Under the pieces are notes generated by a model. It was not told the DNA's origin. It saw only the letters and a program-made list of their open reading frames with translations, and did not search any database. Positions 5,403 through 12,390 of a stretch of DNA of 14,672 nucleotides are shown here, piece after piece; the first letter of the stretch is position 1, and each line of letters begins with the position of its first letter. The DNA comes from Planctomycetales bacterium (lineage in GTDB: Bacteria > Planctomycetota > SBBH01). A program made the position numbers and the translations under genes. The stretch covers positions 1 through 14,672 of the forward strand of contig SBBH01000222.1 of the NCBI GenBank assembly GCA_005239795.1, written 5' to 3'.

Positions 5403-6692
5403 ATGCACGCTTTTGCCTACCGGCGCGGGGAGCTTTTCTGCGAGGGGGTCCCGATCCGCCGGATCGCCCGGAGGACTGGCACCCCGGTCTACATCTACAG
5501 CCGCCGGACGATCGAAGACCATTACAAAAAGCTCGTCGACGCCTTCCGGGATGTGGAGACGCTTGTCACCTATTCGGTGAAGTCGAACTCGAACCTCGCA
5601 ATTCTCGCGATCCTGGCACGGCTCGGGGCGGGGTTTGACATCGTGTCAGGAGGCGAGCTGGTCCGCGTGCTCCGGGTGGGGGCGGATCCGAAAAAAATCG
5701 TCTTTGCCGGCGTGGGCAAAAGCGAGCGCGAGATCACGGAGGCCCTGAAGGTCGGCGTGGGGCTCTTCACGGTGGAATCGGAAGGGGAACTCGCGCTCAT
5801 CGACCAGGTCGCCCGGCGCCTCGACAGGCGCGCCCAGGCCGCCCTGCGCGTCAACCCAGACGTCGATCCCCGGACGCACAAGTACACCACCACCGGCAAG
5901 CGGGAGAACAAGTTTGGCCTGGACCTGGCCCGCGCGCGAGGGATCTTCCTTCGCGCTCCCCGCGAGCACCCGCGCGTCGCGTTGACCGGGATCCACGCCC
6001 ATATCGGCTCACAGATCACTTCCGTCAAGCCGTACCGAAAATCGCTCGAGCGGATCGTCGCTTTTCACCGGAGTCTTCCGCATCCGGAGCGGGTGACGAC
6101 CTTGGACTGCGGCGGCGGGTTCGGGGTGCATTACCGGGCTGAGGAGGGGATCTCCGCTGCCGCCTACGCCCGTCAGATGGTCCCCCTGGTCCGGAAGACC
6201 GGATGCCGCCTGCTCCTCGAGATGGGGCGTTTCGTCGTCGGGAACGCCGGGATCTTGGTGACAGAGGTCCAGTATGTGAAGGACTCCGGCGACAAGAAAT
6301 TCGTGATCTGCGACGCCGGGATGCACACCCTGATCCGGCCGGCGCTCTATGAGGCGTTCCACAAGATCTGGCCGGTGGCGACGAAGGTCCCTATAGACCG
6401 CGTCGATTGGACTCGGAAAAGCTGGCCCCGGCTCCCGAAGGGGACCGAGCGAGTGGATGTCGTCGGCCCGATCTGCGAGTCGGCCGATTTCTTCGCTCAG
6501 GAGCGCCCCCTGCCGAGCGTGGCGCGCGGCGATCTCTTGTCCGTCTTCACCGCTGGCGCCTACGGGTTCGTGATGGCCAGCCGTTACAACTCGCACCCCT
6601 TGCCGGCGGAGGTCCTGGTCGAGGGGAACCGTTTCCGCGTGGTGCGCCGGGCGGAAACCTACGACGATCTCCTGCGCGGCGAGGCGATGTGA
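5403..6692 (+). CDS. lysA: Diaminopimelate decarboxylase LysA
   Basis: A 429-residue PLP enzyme of fold III that decarboxylates meso-diaminopimelate to L-lysine, the last step of that pathway. Visible hallmarks are the PLP lysine K60 in TYSVKSNSN, H200 in HIGSQ, the glycine loop DCGGGFG at 235-241, and the active-site cysteine C358 in GPICESADFF, donated across the dimer. DAGMHTLIRPALY and the C-terminal YGFVMASRYNSHPLP also match the family. One oddity is EMGR at 273-276, where the family almost always has EPGR next to the PLP phosphate. The start is ATG 5403, giving the normal N-terminus (YRRGELFCEGVPI). No Shine-Dalgarno sequence is seen. The stop overlaps the GTG of the next gene, so the two are probably cotranscribed. 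Confidence 0.96.
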   Translation: MHAFAYRRGELFCEGVPIRRIARRTGTPVYIYSRRTIEDHYKKLVDAFRDVETLVTYSVKSNSNLAILAILARLGAGFDIVSGGELVRVLRVGADPKKIVFAGVGKSEREITEALKVGVGLFTVESEGELALIDQVARRLDRRAQAALRVNPDVDPRTHKYTTTGKRENKFGLDLARARGIFLRAPREHPRVALTGIHAHIGSQITSVKPYRKSLERIVAFHRSLPHPERVTTLDCGGGFGVHYRAEEGISAAAYARQMVPLVRKTGCRLLLEMGRFVVGNAGILVTEVQYVKDSGDKKFVICDAGMHTLIRPALYEAFHKIWPVATKVPIDRVDWTRKSWPRLPKGTERVDVVGPICESADFFAQERPLPSVARGDLLSVFTAGAYGFVMASRYNSHPLPAEVLVEGNRFRVVRRAETYDDLLRGEAM

Positions 6693-7051
6693 CGCCGGTC
6701 CTGCAGCCTGCTGATATTTTTCTGACCCAAGGGCCGGGGCTTGTCAGCCGCCTCATCCGTTTCTTCTTTCGCGGGATCGGAGAGCGCCGCGCGCGGGTCA
6801 ACCACGTCGGCGTGGTCGTGCAGGAAGGCTTCCGCGAGACCGCCGTTGTCGTCGAGGCCTTGAGCCGTGTCCGCGAGCACAAGCTTTGGGATCAGTACGG
6901 TCCGGAACAAAAGGATCTTGTCGCGGTCTACCGAGCGCTCAACCTCACGGAGGAAGAGCGCGCGACCGTGGTTGCCGCGGCGCGGAAAGATGTCCACCGC
7001 AAGTACGGCTACGGCGCCGTCGCCGCGCACCTCTTGGATGGGTGTCCTTAA
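6689..7051 (+). CDS. Short permuted papain-like (YiiX/NlpC-P60 type) protein, C-terminus missing
   Basis: A 120-residue product starting at GTG 6689, which overlaps the lysA stop; GAGG 4 nt upstream may serve as ribosome site. The N-terminal half reads ADIFLTQGPGLVSRLIRFFFR and then VNHVGVVV (H39), the pattern of circularly permuted NlpC/P60-like amidases of the YiiX group, where an early GD-I-L segment is followed by the catalytic histidine in SHVG. In complete members a KYGY segment is followed by some 40-60 residues carrying the catalytic cysteine (C-S-x-L). Here the frame stops 13 residues after KYGYG, in HLLDGCP, with no such motif, and the other frames downstream do not restore one. It is thus probably truncated or inactive unless C119 acts. 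Function is unknown; cell-wall or lipid-linked substrates are typical of the group. Confidence 0.6.
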   Translation: MTPVLQPADIFLTQGPGLVSRLIRFFFRGIGERRARVNHVGVVVQEGFRETAVVVEALSRVREHKLWDQYGPEQKDLVAVYRALNLTEEERATVVAAARKDVHRKYGYGAVAAHLLDGCP

Positions 7052-7059
7052 TTTTCTCA

Positions 7060-7088
7060 TGGAAAAATGAAGGTTCCCTCAGGATAAT
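7060..7088 (+). promoter_or_regulatory. Candidate rpmE promoter
   Basis: TGGAAA (7060-7065) and GATAAT (7083-7088) are spaced by 17 nt and match the sigma-70 boxes at 4/6 and 5/6. A start near 7095 would give a leader of about 19 nt containing the strong ribosome site at 7102-7109. Confidence 0.4.
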
Positions 7089-7113
7089 GCTGGGCTCTTG
7101 TGGAGGTGAATTC

Positions 7114-7344
7114 ATGAAGGCGAACGTGCATCCTGAATACGTCCAGGCGACCGTGAAATGCGGTTGCGGCGAGACCTTCCAGACGCGCTCGACGCGTGCC
7201 GTCATCAACGTCGAGATCTGCTCGAAGTGCCACCCGTTTTTCACAGGGGTTCAAAAATTTGTCGACACGGCCGGGCGGATCGAGAAGTTCCAACGCAAAT
7301 ACGCCAAGGGCTCCGCGGCGTCGGCCACCCAGAAAAAGGCTTAG
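7114..7344 (+). CDS. rpmE: 50S ribosomal protein L31, zinc-binding form
   Basis: A 76-residue ribosomal protein of the large subunit, which bridges the two subunits near the central protuberance. It shows the zinc-type (C+) cysteines C16-x-C18 and C36-x2-C39, and the family landmarks MKANVHPEY, CGCGETFQTRST, and HPFFTG followed by VDTAGRIEKFQRKY. The start is set by GGAGGTGA at 7102-7109, 7 nt (from GGAGG) before ATG 7114, the strongest Shine-Dalgarno site in the window. The same frame is open further upstream but without homology. The C-terminal tail KGSAASATQKKA is a common basic extension. Its TAG stop forms the first bases of a 14-bp inverted repeat (7342-7432). rpmE next to prfA is a widely conserved pairing. 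Confidence 0.96.
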   Translation: MKANVHPEYVQATVKCGCGETFQTRSTRAVINVEICSKCHPFFTGVQKFVDTAGRIEKFQRKYAKGSAASATQKKA

Positions 7345-7432
7345 GATTCGCGCGACAATAACAACGGTCTATTGCCATGAGTCGTTTTGATGCCGCCCGT
7401 TTTTTTGTTCTGCTTTTTTCGCGCGAATCCTA
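7342..7432 (+). repeat. 14-bp perfect inverted repeat starting at the rpmE stop codon
   Basis: TAGGATTCGCGCGA (7342-7355) is exactly complementary to TCGCGCGAATCCTA (7419-7432). The enclosed 63 nt are AT-richer than the genes around and hold two T runs (7400-7406 and 7414-7419). It could shape the rpmE mRNA 3' end or be part of a terminator, but no compact terminator hairpin directly precedes the T runs. Confidence 0.55.
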
Positions 7433-7436
7433 TATA

Positions 7437-7553
7437 AAAGGGCCGTGCGGAAAGGGGTTATGAAAATGCCGCTCGTGAAAAACCCCCGCGATATTCGTTC
7501 TTGTCCCGCGAACCATTCCATTAAACGCGGAAGTTATTTCCGCACGGCCCTTT
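7437..7553 (+). promoter_or_regulatory. Structured leader or small RNA upstream of prfA
   Basis: AAAGGGCCGTGCGGAAA (7437-7453) and its exact reverse complement at 7537-7553 close a 117-nt domain. Inside, GGGGTT (7454-7459) pairs with AACCCC (7481-7486), and CCGCG (7506-7510) with CGCGG (7526-7530). A competing local hairpin pairs GCGGAA (7527-7532) with TTCCGC (7538-7543), so the right arm has two possible partners. TATATA at 7431-7436 just outside could be a -10 box for a short RNA. No known riboswitch core was recognised. It may be a cis-acting leader, a small RNA, or a foldback repeat. Confidence 0.45.
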
Positions 7554-7555
7554 AG
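7460..7555 (+). CDS. Possible 31-codon leader ORF ending in UAG, in frame with prfA
   Basis: ATG 7460, or ATG 7466 with AAAGGGG 8 nt upstream, opens a frame of 31 or 29 codons ending at TAG 7553-7555. The 22 codons after this TAG contain no stop and lead in frame into the prfA ATG at 7622. The predicted peptide is basic with one cysteine and resembles nothing I know. Third-position GC is only about half, well below the neighbouring genes, so it may not be translated. If it is, its UAG depends on RF1, the prfA product, which would allow feedback. Confidence 0.2.
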   Translation: MKMPLVKNPRDIRSCPANHSIKRGSYFRTAL

Positions 7556-7574
7556 GGCTCTACGTCCTTTCCCC

Positions 7575-7609
7575 CCCCCGGCGCCTGCGCGCCCAGGGGG
7601 ATATTTTTT
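7575..7609 (+). terminator. Intrinsic-terminator-like hairpin immediately before prfA
   Basis: CCCCC (7575-7579) and GGCGC (7580-7584) pair with GCGCC (7589-7593) and GGGGG (7596-7600), with loop CTGC and a 2-nt CA bulge. ATATTTTTT (7601-7609) follows, giving the GC-rich stem plus U run of an intrinsic terminator. It ends 12 nt before the prfA ATG, leaving no room for a separate promoter after it, which suggests attenuation or a genuine 3' end for an upstream transcript. It also occupies the space where a ribosome site for prfA would lie. Confidence 0.6.
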
Positions 7610-7621
7610 CGCGAGCGCGCC

Positions 7622-8713
7622 ATGTTCGACAAGCTGGATCAGATGAGGGCCCGGTACGAGGAGCTCGAAAGGCTTCTGGCCTCGCCTGAGATCGCCAAGG
7701 ACCCCGCCGCCTACGGCCGGGCCGCCAAGGAGCGGGGGAGCCTTGCGCGGACGGTGAAGCCTTATTTAGCACTCCTGGCGATCCGGGAGGAGATCCGGGC
7801 CACCGAGGGGCTCGTGGCGGCGGAGCGTGATCCCGAAATGCGCCGGATGGCCGAGGAGGAGCTCGCCGCCTTGAAGGAGCGCGAGCGCCGCCAGGTCGAG
7901 GAGCTTCAGAACCTGTTCCTGTCGTCCGACCCCGACGAGGACCGCGACGTACTGATCGAAATCCGCGCCGGGACGGGCGGAGAGGAGGCGGCGCTTTTCG
8001 CGGGCGATTTGGCCCGCATGTACCAGCACTATGCCGACGCCAAAGGATGGAAAGCCGAGATCGTCGACGCCACCCCGTCGGAGCTCAAGGGGTTTCGGGA
8101 GGTGGTCCTCTCCGTGAAGGGGGAGGGGGCCTATCGCCTGCTCAAGTTCGAGTCGGGGGGGCACCGCGTCCAGCGCGTCCCCGAAACCGAGCAGGCCGGG
8201 CGGATCCACACCTCGGCCGCCACCGTTGCCGTGCTTCCGGAAGTGGAGGAACTGGAGTTCGTGATCCGCACCGAGGACCTCCGGATCGACACCTACCGCG
8301 CCGGCGGCAAGGGGGGCCAGCATGTCAACAAGACCGAGTCGGCCGTCCGGATCACGCACGTCCCGACGGGGCTCGTGGTGGCGATCCAGGACGAGCGCAG
8401 CCAGCACAAGAACCGCGCCAAGGCGATGCGGATCCTCCGGGCCCGGCTCTTCGAGATGCAGAAGAAGAAGCGCAAGGAGGAGATGGAATCGGTGCGCCGG
8501 GGCTTGATCGGCTCTGGGGACCGGAGCGACCGGATCCGCACCTACAATTTTCCGCAGAACCGGTTGACCGACCACCGGATCGGCCTGACGCTCTACCAGC
8601 TCGACCGCCTCATCGAGGGGGAGCTGGACCCGCTTCTTTCGGCCACTGCCGAGTACGACCGCAAGCTTCGGCTGGGGCTCCCGGTCCAGAAGGGGAAGGA
8701 CGAGGACGCATGA
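7622..8713 (+). CDS. prfA: Peptide chain release factor 1
   Basis: A 363-residue class I release factor that recognises UAA and UAG in the ribosomal A site and triggers peptide release. The stop-codon reading tripeptide is PET at 187-189 in RVQRVPETE, fitting the RF1 P-x-T pattern rather than the SPF of RF2. The catalytic GGQ is at 231-233 in AGGKGGQHVNKTESAVR. GTGGEEAALFA and the C-terminal RSDRIRTYNFPQNRLTDHRIG are also typical. The start at 7622 gives the conserved MFDKL N-terminus. No usable Shine-Dalgarno sequence precedes it; instead a terminator-like hairpin ends 12 nt upstream, and an in-frame UAG lies 23 codons upstream. The stop overlaps the prmC start (ATGA), coupling RF1 to its modifying enzyme. 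Confidence 0.97.
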   Translation: MFDKLDQMRARYEELERLLASPEIAKDPAAYGRAAKERGSLARTVKPYLALLAIREEIRATEGLVAAERDPEMRRMAEEELAALKERERRQVEELQNLFLSSDPDEDRDVLIEIRAGTGGEEAALFAGDLARMYQHYADAKGWKAEIVDATPSELKGFREVVLSVKGEGAYRLLKFESGGHRVQRVPETEQAGRIHTSAATVAVLPEVEELEFVIRTEDLRIDTYRAGGKGGQHVNKTESAVRITHVPTGLVVAIQDERSQHKNRAKAMRILRARLFEMQKKKRKEEMESVRRGLIGSGDRSDRIRTYNFPQNRLTDHRIGLTLYQLDRLIEGELDPLLSATAEYDRKLRLGLPVQKGKDEDA

Positions 8714-9636
8714 GCGCGCGCGACCTCTTAGAACAGGCGGCCCGGCGTCTTGTGGCCTTCGGCGTGGAGGCCCCTGAACGCGAGGCCGCACGGTTGCTGG
8801 CGCACGCTTGGGGTCGGCCGTGGGCGGATCTTTACCTCGAACGGGAGGCCGTGCCGGCCGGTGTCGCGTCCGCCTTTCAAGCGGCGCTTGTGCGCCGCGC
8901 CGCGCGGGAGCCTTTCGCCTACATCGCCGGGAGATGTTCGTTCGCGGGGATCGACCTAGCGGTGGGGCCCGGGTGCCTCGTGCCCCGTCCCGAGACGGAG
9001 CTTCTGGTAGAGGAAGCGTTTCGGTGCCTGGCGCGTTCGCGCGGCGGCCGTGAAAGTCCTGGTCACATTCTGGAACTCTGCACCGGAAGCGGCGCCGTGA
9101 CGCTGGCCCTGGCCCAGGCGCTCCCGCCGGAGGCTGCGCGCTTCGTGGCCACAGATATTTCTCCGGAAGCTCTCCAGATCGCCCGCGCCAACGCCGCGCG
9201 CTTGGGGTTCGCGGCGCGCGTCGAGTTTTACGAGGGAGATCTGTTCGCAGCGCTCCCCGCGGGGGAAGGCTCCTTTGACCTCATGGTTGCCAACCCGCCG
9301 TATGTCGCAACGCACGAGATCGCCCAGCTCGCCCCAGAGGTGCGCGACTGGGAGCCGCGCCTGGCCTTGGACGGCGGCCCGCAGGGGCTCGATTTTTATG
9401 CCAGGATCGCCCGAGGGGCCCGCGGGAAGCTCGCCCCGGGCGGGACGCTTCTCGTGGAGATCGACGAGGAGGGCTCCCGAGAGGTCGCCTCGCTTCTTGC
9501 GAGCGAAGGGTTTTCGCGGCTGGAGATTTTTTTTGATTTCGCCGGGAAGCCCCGCGCCGTCGCGGCCGGGATTTCGTCCGTCCCGGTCGGCGGCCATGCT
9601 ACGATGGGCCCCCGCCGGGGGGCGCTCCATGGATAA
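8710..9636 (+). CDS. prmC: Release factor glutamine methyltransferase PrmC
   Basis: A 308-residue SAM-dependent enzyme that N5-methylates the glutamine of the GGQ motif in RF1 and RF2, raising release efficiency. The N-terminal helical domain is followed by the linker VPRPETELLVEE, the SAM loop ELCTGSG at 122-128 and the substrate-glutamine motif NPPY at 195-198, then RLALDGGPQGLDFY. The ATG at 8710 overlaps the prfA stop by 4 nt. The C-terminus continues about 20 residues beyond the usual GKPRAVAA end, with a low-complexity stretch (SSVPVGGHATMGPRRGALHG) that overlaps the murA start by 8 nt. The extension probably reflects the frame running on rather than a domain. Confidence 0.95.
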   Translation: MSARDLLEQAARRLVAFGVEAPEREAARLLAHAWGRPWADLYLEREAVPAGVASAFQAALVRRAAREPFAYIAGRCSFAGIDLAVGPGCLVPRPETELLVEEAFRCLARSRGGRESPGHILELCTGSGAVTLALAQALPPEAARFVATDISPEALQIARANAARLGFAARVEFYEGDLFAALPAGEGSFDLMVANPPYVATHEIAQLAPEVRDWEPRLALDGGPQGLDFYARIARGARGKLAPGGTLLVEIDEEGSREVASLLASEGFSRLEIFFDFAGKPRAVAAGISSVPVGGHATMGPRRGALHG

Positions 9637-10900
9637 ATTCGTGATCGAGGGACAGCGGCCGCTCCGCGGCGCGGTCGAGATTTCGGGATCCAAGAACGCG
9701 GCACTCCCGATCCTGGCGGCTGCGCTTTTGTCGACGGAGCCCCTGGTCATCAAGAATGTCCCGGACCTTTGGGACGTACACACGATGCTCAAGATCCTGG
9801 GAGCTCTCGGGGTCACGTCGAGTAAGAATCCCGCCGGCGAAATCACGCTCAATGTCGCCGACGAGAAGCCCGACACGGCTCCCTACGAGTTGGTGAAGAC
9901 CATGCGCGCCTCGTTTTGCGTTTTAGGGCCGCTCCTGGCACGCCGCAAGCGCGCCCGCGTCTCGCTCCCGGGAGGGTGCGTCATCGGCCCGCGTCCCGTC
10001 GATCTGCACTTGAAGGGTCTCAAAGCCCTGGGCGCCCGGATCGAGATCGAGGATGGGTATGTCGTTGCCGAGGCGACGCAGCTTAAGGGGACGGAGATCT
10101 ACCTCGCCGGCGCTAACGGCTCGAGCGTCTTGGCCACCGCCAACGTCGTCATGGCGGCGGTCTTGGCTGAGGGGAAGACCACGATCATCAACGCCGCATG
10201 CGAGCCGGAAATCCACGACCTTATGCAGTGTCTGAACAACATGGGGGCGCGGATCTCAGGGGTCGGGACCCCCATCGTGACCATCCAGGGTGTCGAGTCG
10301 CTCCACGGCGCCGTGCACGACGTAATCCCCGACCGGATCGAGGGAGGGACGTTTCTCGTGGCCGGCGCCATCACCAACTCTTCGATCGAGGTCAAGAAAT
10401 GCCGGCCGGCGCACCTGGCGGCGGTCGTCGACAAGATGTCCCAGATGGGGATCCATGTGGAGATGGCGGCCGCCTCCTGTCGGGTAATTCCGTCGGCGGA
10501 GATCCGCCCGGCCGACATCACGACGCTTCCCTATCCGGGGTTTCCGACCGATCTCCAGGCGCAGTTCATCGCGCTTCTGGCCTTGACCCACGGGATCAGC
10601 CTCGTCACAGAGCGGATTTTCCCCGACCGGTTCATGCATATCGCCGAAATGGGGCGCATGGGGGCCCGCATCCGCAAGGAGGGGGCGACTGCCGTGATCG
10701 AGGGGGTGCAGGAGCTGCGCGGGGCGCCGGTGATGGCCTCGGACCTGCGCGCCAGCGCCGCGCTTGTCCTGGCGGGGCTGGCCGCCCGAGGCACGAGCGA
10801 GATCCAACGCGTCTACCACATCGACCGAGGATACGAGTCGATCGAGAAAAAGCTGAACGCTTTGGGGGCCCGGATCGAACGAACTAAGGATGAAGAATAG
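9629..10900 (+). CDS. murA: UDP-N-acetylglucosamine 1-carboxyvinyltransferase MurA
   Basis: A 423-residue cytoplasmic enzyme that adds enolpyruvate from PEP to UDP-GlcNAc, the first committed peptidoglycan step. The N-terminus MDKFVIEGQRPLRG and the K22-N23 pair in ISGSKNAALP are typical. The mobile-loop cysteine attacked by fosfomycin is retained as C117 in GGCVIGPRPVDLH, so this is the usual Cys rather than Asp form. FPTDLQAQF carries the catalytic aspartate, and RVYHIDRGYESIEKKL closes the protein. The start at 9629 lies 7 nt after a GGGGGG run and overlaps the prmC end. Linkage to prfA and prmC is seen in several phyla. Confidence 0.97.
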   Translation: MDKFVIEGQRPLRGAVEISGSKNAALPILAAALLSTEPLVIKNVPDLWDVHTMLKILGALGVTSSKNPAGEITLNVADEKPDTAPYELVKTMRASFCVLGPLLARRKRARVSLPGGCVIGPRPVDLHLKGLKALGARIEIEDGYVVAEATQLKGTEIYLAGANGSSVLATANVVMAAVLAEGKTTIINAACEPEIHDLMQCLNNMGARISGVGTPIVTIQGVESLHGAVHDVIPDRIEGGTFLVAGAITNSSIEVKKCRPAHLAAVVDKMSQMGIHVEMAAASCRVIPSAEIRPADITTLPYPGFPTDLQAQFIALLALTHGISLVTERIFPDRFMHIAEMGRMGARIRKEGATAVIEGVQELRGAPVMASDLRASAALVLAGLAARGTSEIQRVYHIDRGYESIEKKLNALGARIERTKDEE

Positions 10901-11055
10901 AAACGTCAAAAGGAAAACGGCCCAAACCAAACAAACGCCCATAGGACAAACAACAATAATCCAAACGAAACCCGGGACGAGCTTCACACGCCGTTTTTTT
11001 CTGTTTGGCGTTTTTCTTTTTGTTTGGTGTTTATTTTTTGGTGTTTGGTGTTTTT
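10901..11055. repeat. Low-complexity A/C-rich then T/G-rich spacer between murA and ffh
   Basis: The first half is rich in CCAAAC/ACAAAC words, the second in their complement-like GTTTGG and TTTGGTG words, including GGTGTTTGGTGTTTTT directly before ffh. AAAACGGC (10914-10921) pairs with GCCGTTTT (10990-10997), and ACCAAACAAACGCC (10926-10939) partly pairs with the 11007-11028 tract, so the spacer can fold on itself. A T7 run at 10994-11000 might help terminate murA transcripts. The TTTGGTG unit is another 7-nt repeat word. Confidence 0.6.
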
Positions 11056-12390
11056 ATGTTTGATGCTCTTTCAGGCCGTCTTCAAGAGATTTTCAAAAGG
11101 CTCCGCGGCCAGGGGCATCTCACCGAGGCGAATGTCCAGGAGGCCGCCCGCGAAATCCGCAAGGCCCTCCTTGAGGCGGATGTTCACTACAAGGTCGCCA
11201 AGGAGTTCGTCGAGGATATCGCCCGGCGCGCCGCCGGCCAGGAGGTGCTTTCGAGCGTCACGCCGGGCCAGCAGTTCGTGAAGGTGGTCTATGACGCGAT
11301 GGTGGCGCTGTTGGGGCCCGCCGTGCCGTCCTTGGCGCGCGCGGTCGAAGGGGCGGGGAGCCCCGCCGTCTGGATGATGGTGGGCCTGCAAGGGGCCGGG
11401 AAGACCACGACCTCTGCGAAGATGGCCAAATTTGCCGCCTCCCAGGGGCAAAAACCGCTTCTGGTTGGTGCCGACGTCAAGCGCCCCGCCGCGATCGACC
11501 AGCTTAAGACCTTGGGGAAGCAGATCGGCATTCCCGTTTTCGCGCAGGAGTCCGGCGACCCGGCGGGGGTCTGCCGTGCCGCCCTCGCCCAAGCGCGTAC
11601 GCTCGGCTGCGACACGGTGATCCTCGACACGGCGGGGAGGCTGCACATTGATGCGCCGCTCATGGAGGAGCTCGTTCGGATCGCGCACGACACGAAGCCC
11701 CAGGAAATCCTCTGGGTCCTGGATGCGATGGCGGGACAGGACGTCGTCAATGCCGCCAAGTCCTTCGGAGAGCGGCTCGCGCTCACCGGGATCGTTCTTA
11801 CCAAGCTCGACGGCGACGCGCGCGGCGGGGCGGCGCTCTCCGTGAAGGCGGTTCTGGGCAAGCCGATCCGTCTGGTGGGGACGGGCGAGAAGCTCGACCG
11901 ATTCGAGCCGTTCAACCCAGAGCGGATCGCCTCACGGATCCTGGGGATGGGGGACATCGTCGGGTTCGTCGAGACGGTCCAGGCCTCCGTGGACCTCGAC
12001 AAGATGCGGGAGATGGAGGAGAAGCTCAAGAAATCCCAGATCGACCTGGCGGACATGCTCGACCAGCTCGAACAGGTGGGGCGGTTCGGTTCGCTCAAGG
12101 ATCTTCTGGGGATGATTCCGGGGATGCCGAAGGGCGTCGGCGCGATGGATCTGGACGAGAAACAGATCGCCCGTTCGCGCGCGATCATCCAGTCGATGAC
12201 GCTGCGTGAACGGAAGGCCCCTGAGATCATCGACGGAAGCCGGCGCCGGCGGATCGCCGTCGGAAGCGGCACCACTGTGCAGGAGGTGAACGGCCTTTTG
12301 AAGCAGTTCGCGGACATCCGCCGCTTCATGAAGCAGGCGCGCTCCGGAAAACTCCCCCGGGGGATGAAGCTCCCCCGGCTCAGCGGATGA
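11056..12390 (+). CDS. ffh: Signal recognition particle protein Ffh
   Basis: A 444-residue SRP GTPase that, with 4.5S RNA, targets nascent membrane proteins to FtsY. The N domain (MFDALSGRLQEIFKRL) is followed by the G domain with GLQGAGKTTT (110-119), DTAGR (191-195) and TKLDGDARGG (249-258). The M domain runs from about 325 and includes the finger loop region FGSLKDLLGMIPGMP and the RNA-binding SRRRRIAVGSGTTVQEVN. Length and domain order are normal. ATG 11056 was chosen because it gives the conserved N-terminus; the same frame is open upstream only through the low-complexity T/G tract. Only a weak GGTG precedes it. The stop overlaps lpxK (ATGA). No SRP RNA was found in the window. Confidence 0.96.
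   Translation: MFDALSGRLQEIFKRLRGQGHLTEANVQEAAREIRKALLEADVHYKVAKEFVEDIARRAAGQEVLSSVTPGQQFVKVVYDAMVALLGPAVPSLARAVEGAGSPAVWMMVGLQGAGKTTTSAKMAKFAASQGQKPLLVGADVKRPAAIDQLKTLGKQIGIPVFAQESGDPAGVCRAALAQARTLGCDTVILDTAGRLHIDAPLMEELVRIAHDTKPQEILWVLDAMAGQDVVNAAKSFGERLALTGIVLTKLDGDARGGAALSVKAVLGKPIRLVGTGEKLDRFEPFNPERIASRILGMGDIVGFVETVQASVDLDKMREMEEKLKKSQIDLADMLDQLEQVGRFGSLKDLLGMIPGMPKGVGAMDLDEKQIARSRAIIQSMTLRERKAPEIIDGSRRRRIAVGSGTTVQEVNGLLKQFADIRRFMKQARSGKLPRGMKLPRLSG

Noticed and set aside
7437..7553. Structured region as a tRNA, or a known riboswitch (TPP, cobalamin, SAM, c-di-GMP, fluoride, T-box)
   Set aside because: The conserved core sequences of these families were looked for and not seen; the fold is not a cloverleaf.
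8180..8188. PET instead of PAT in the RF1 stop-codon tripeptide, as a sign of altered decoding
   Set aside because: The middle position of the RF1 P-x-T motif varies among bacteria, and Glu is common there, so no change in specificity is implied.
9977..9979. Possible fosfomycin-resistant MurA variant
   Set aside because: The loop residue is cysteine (C117), the ordinary sensitive form, not aspartate.
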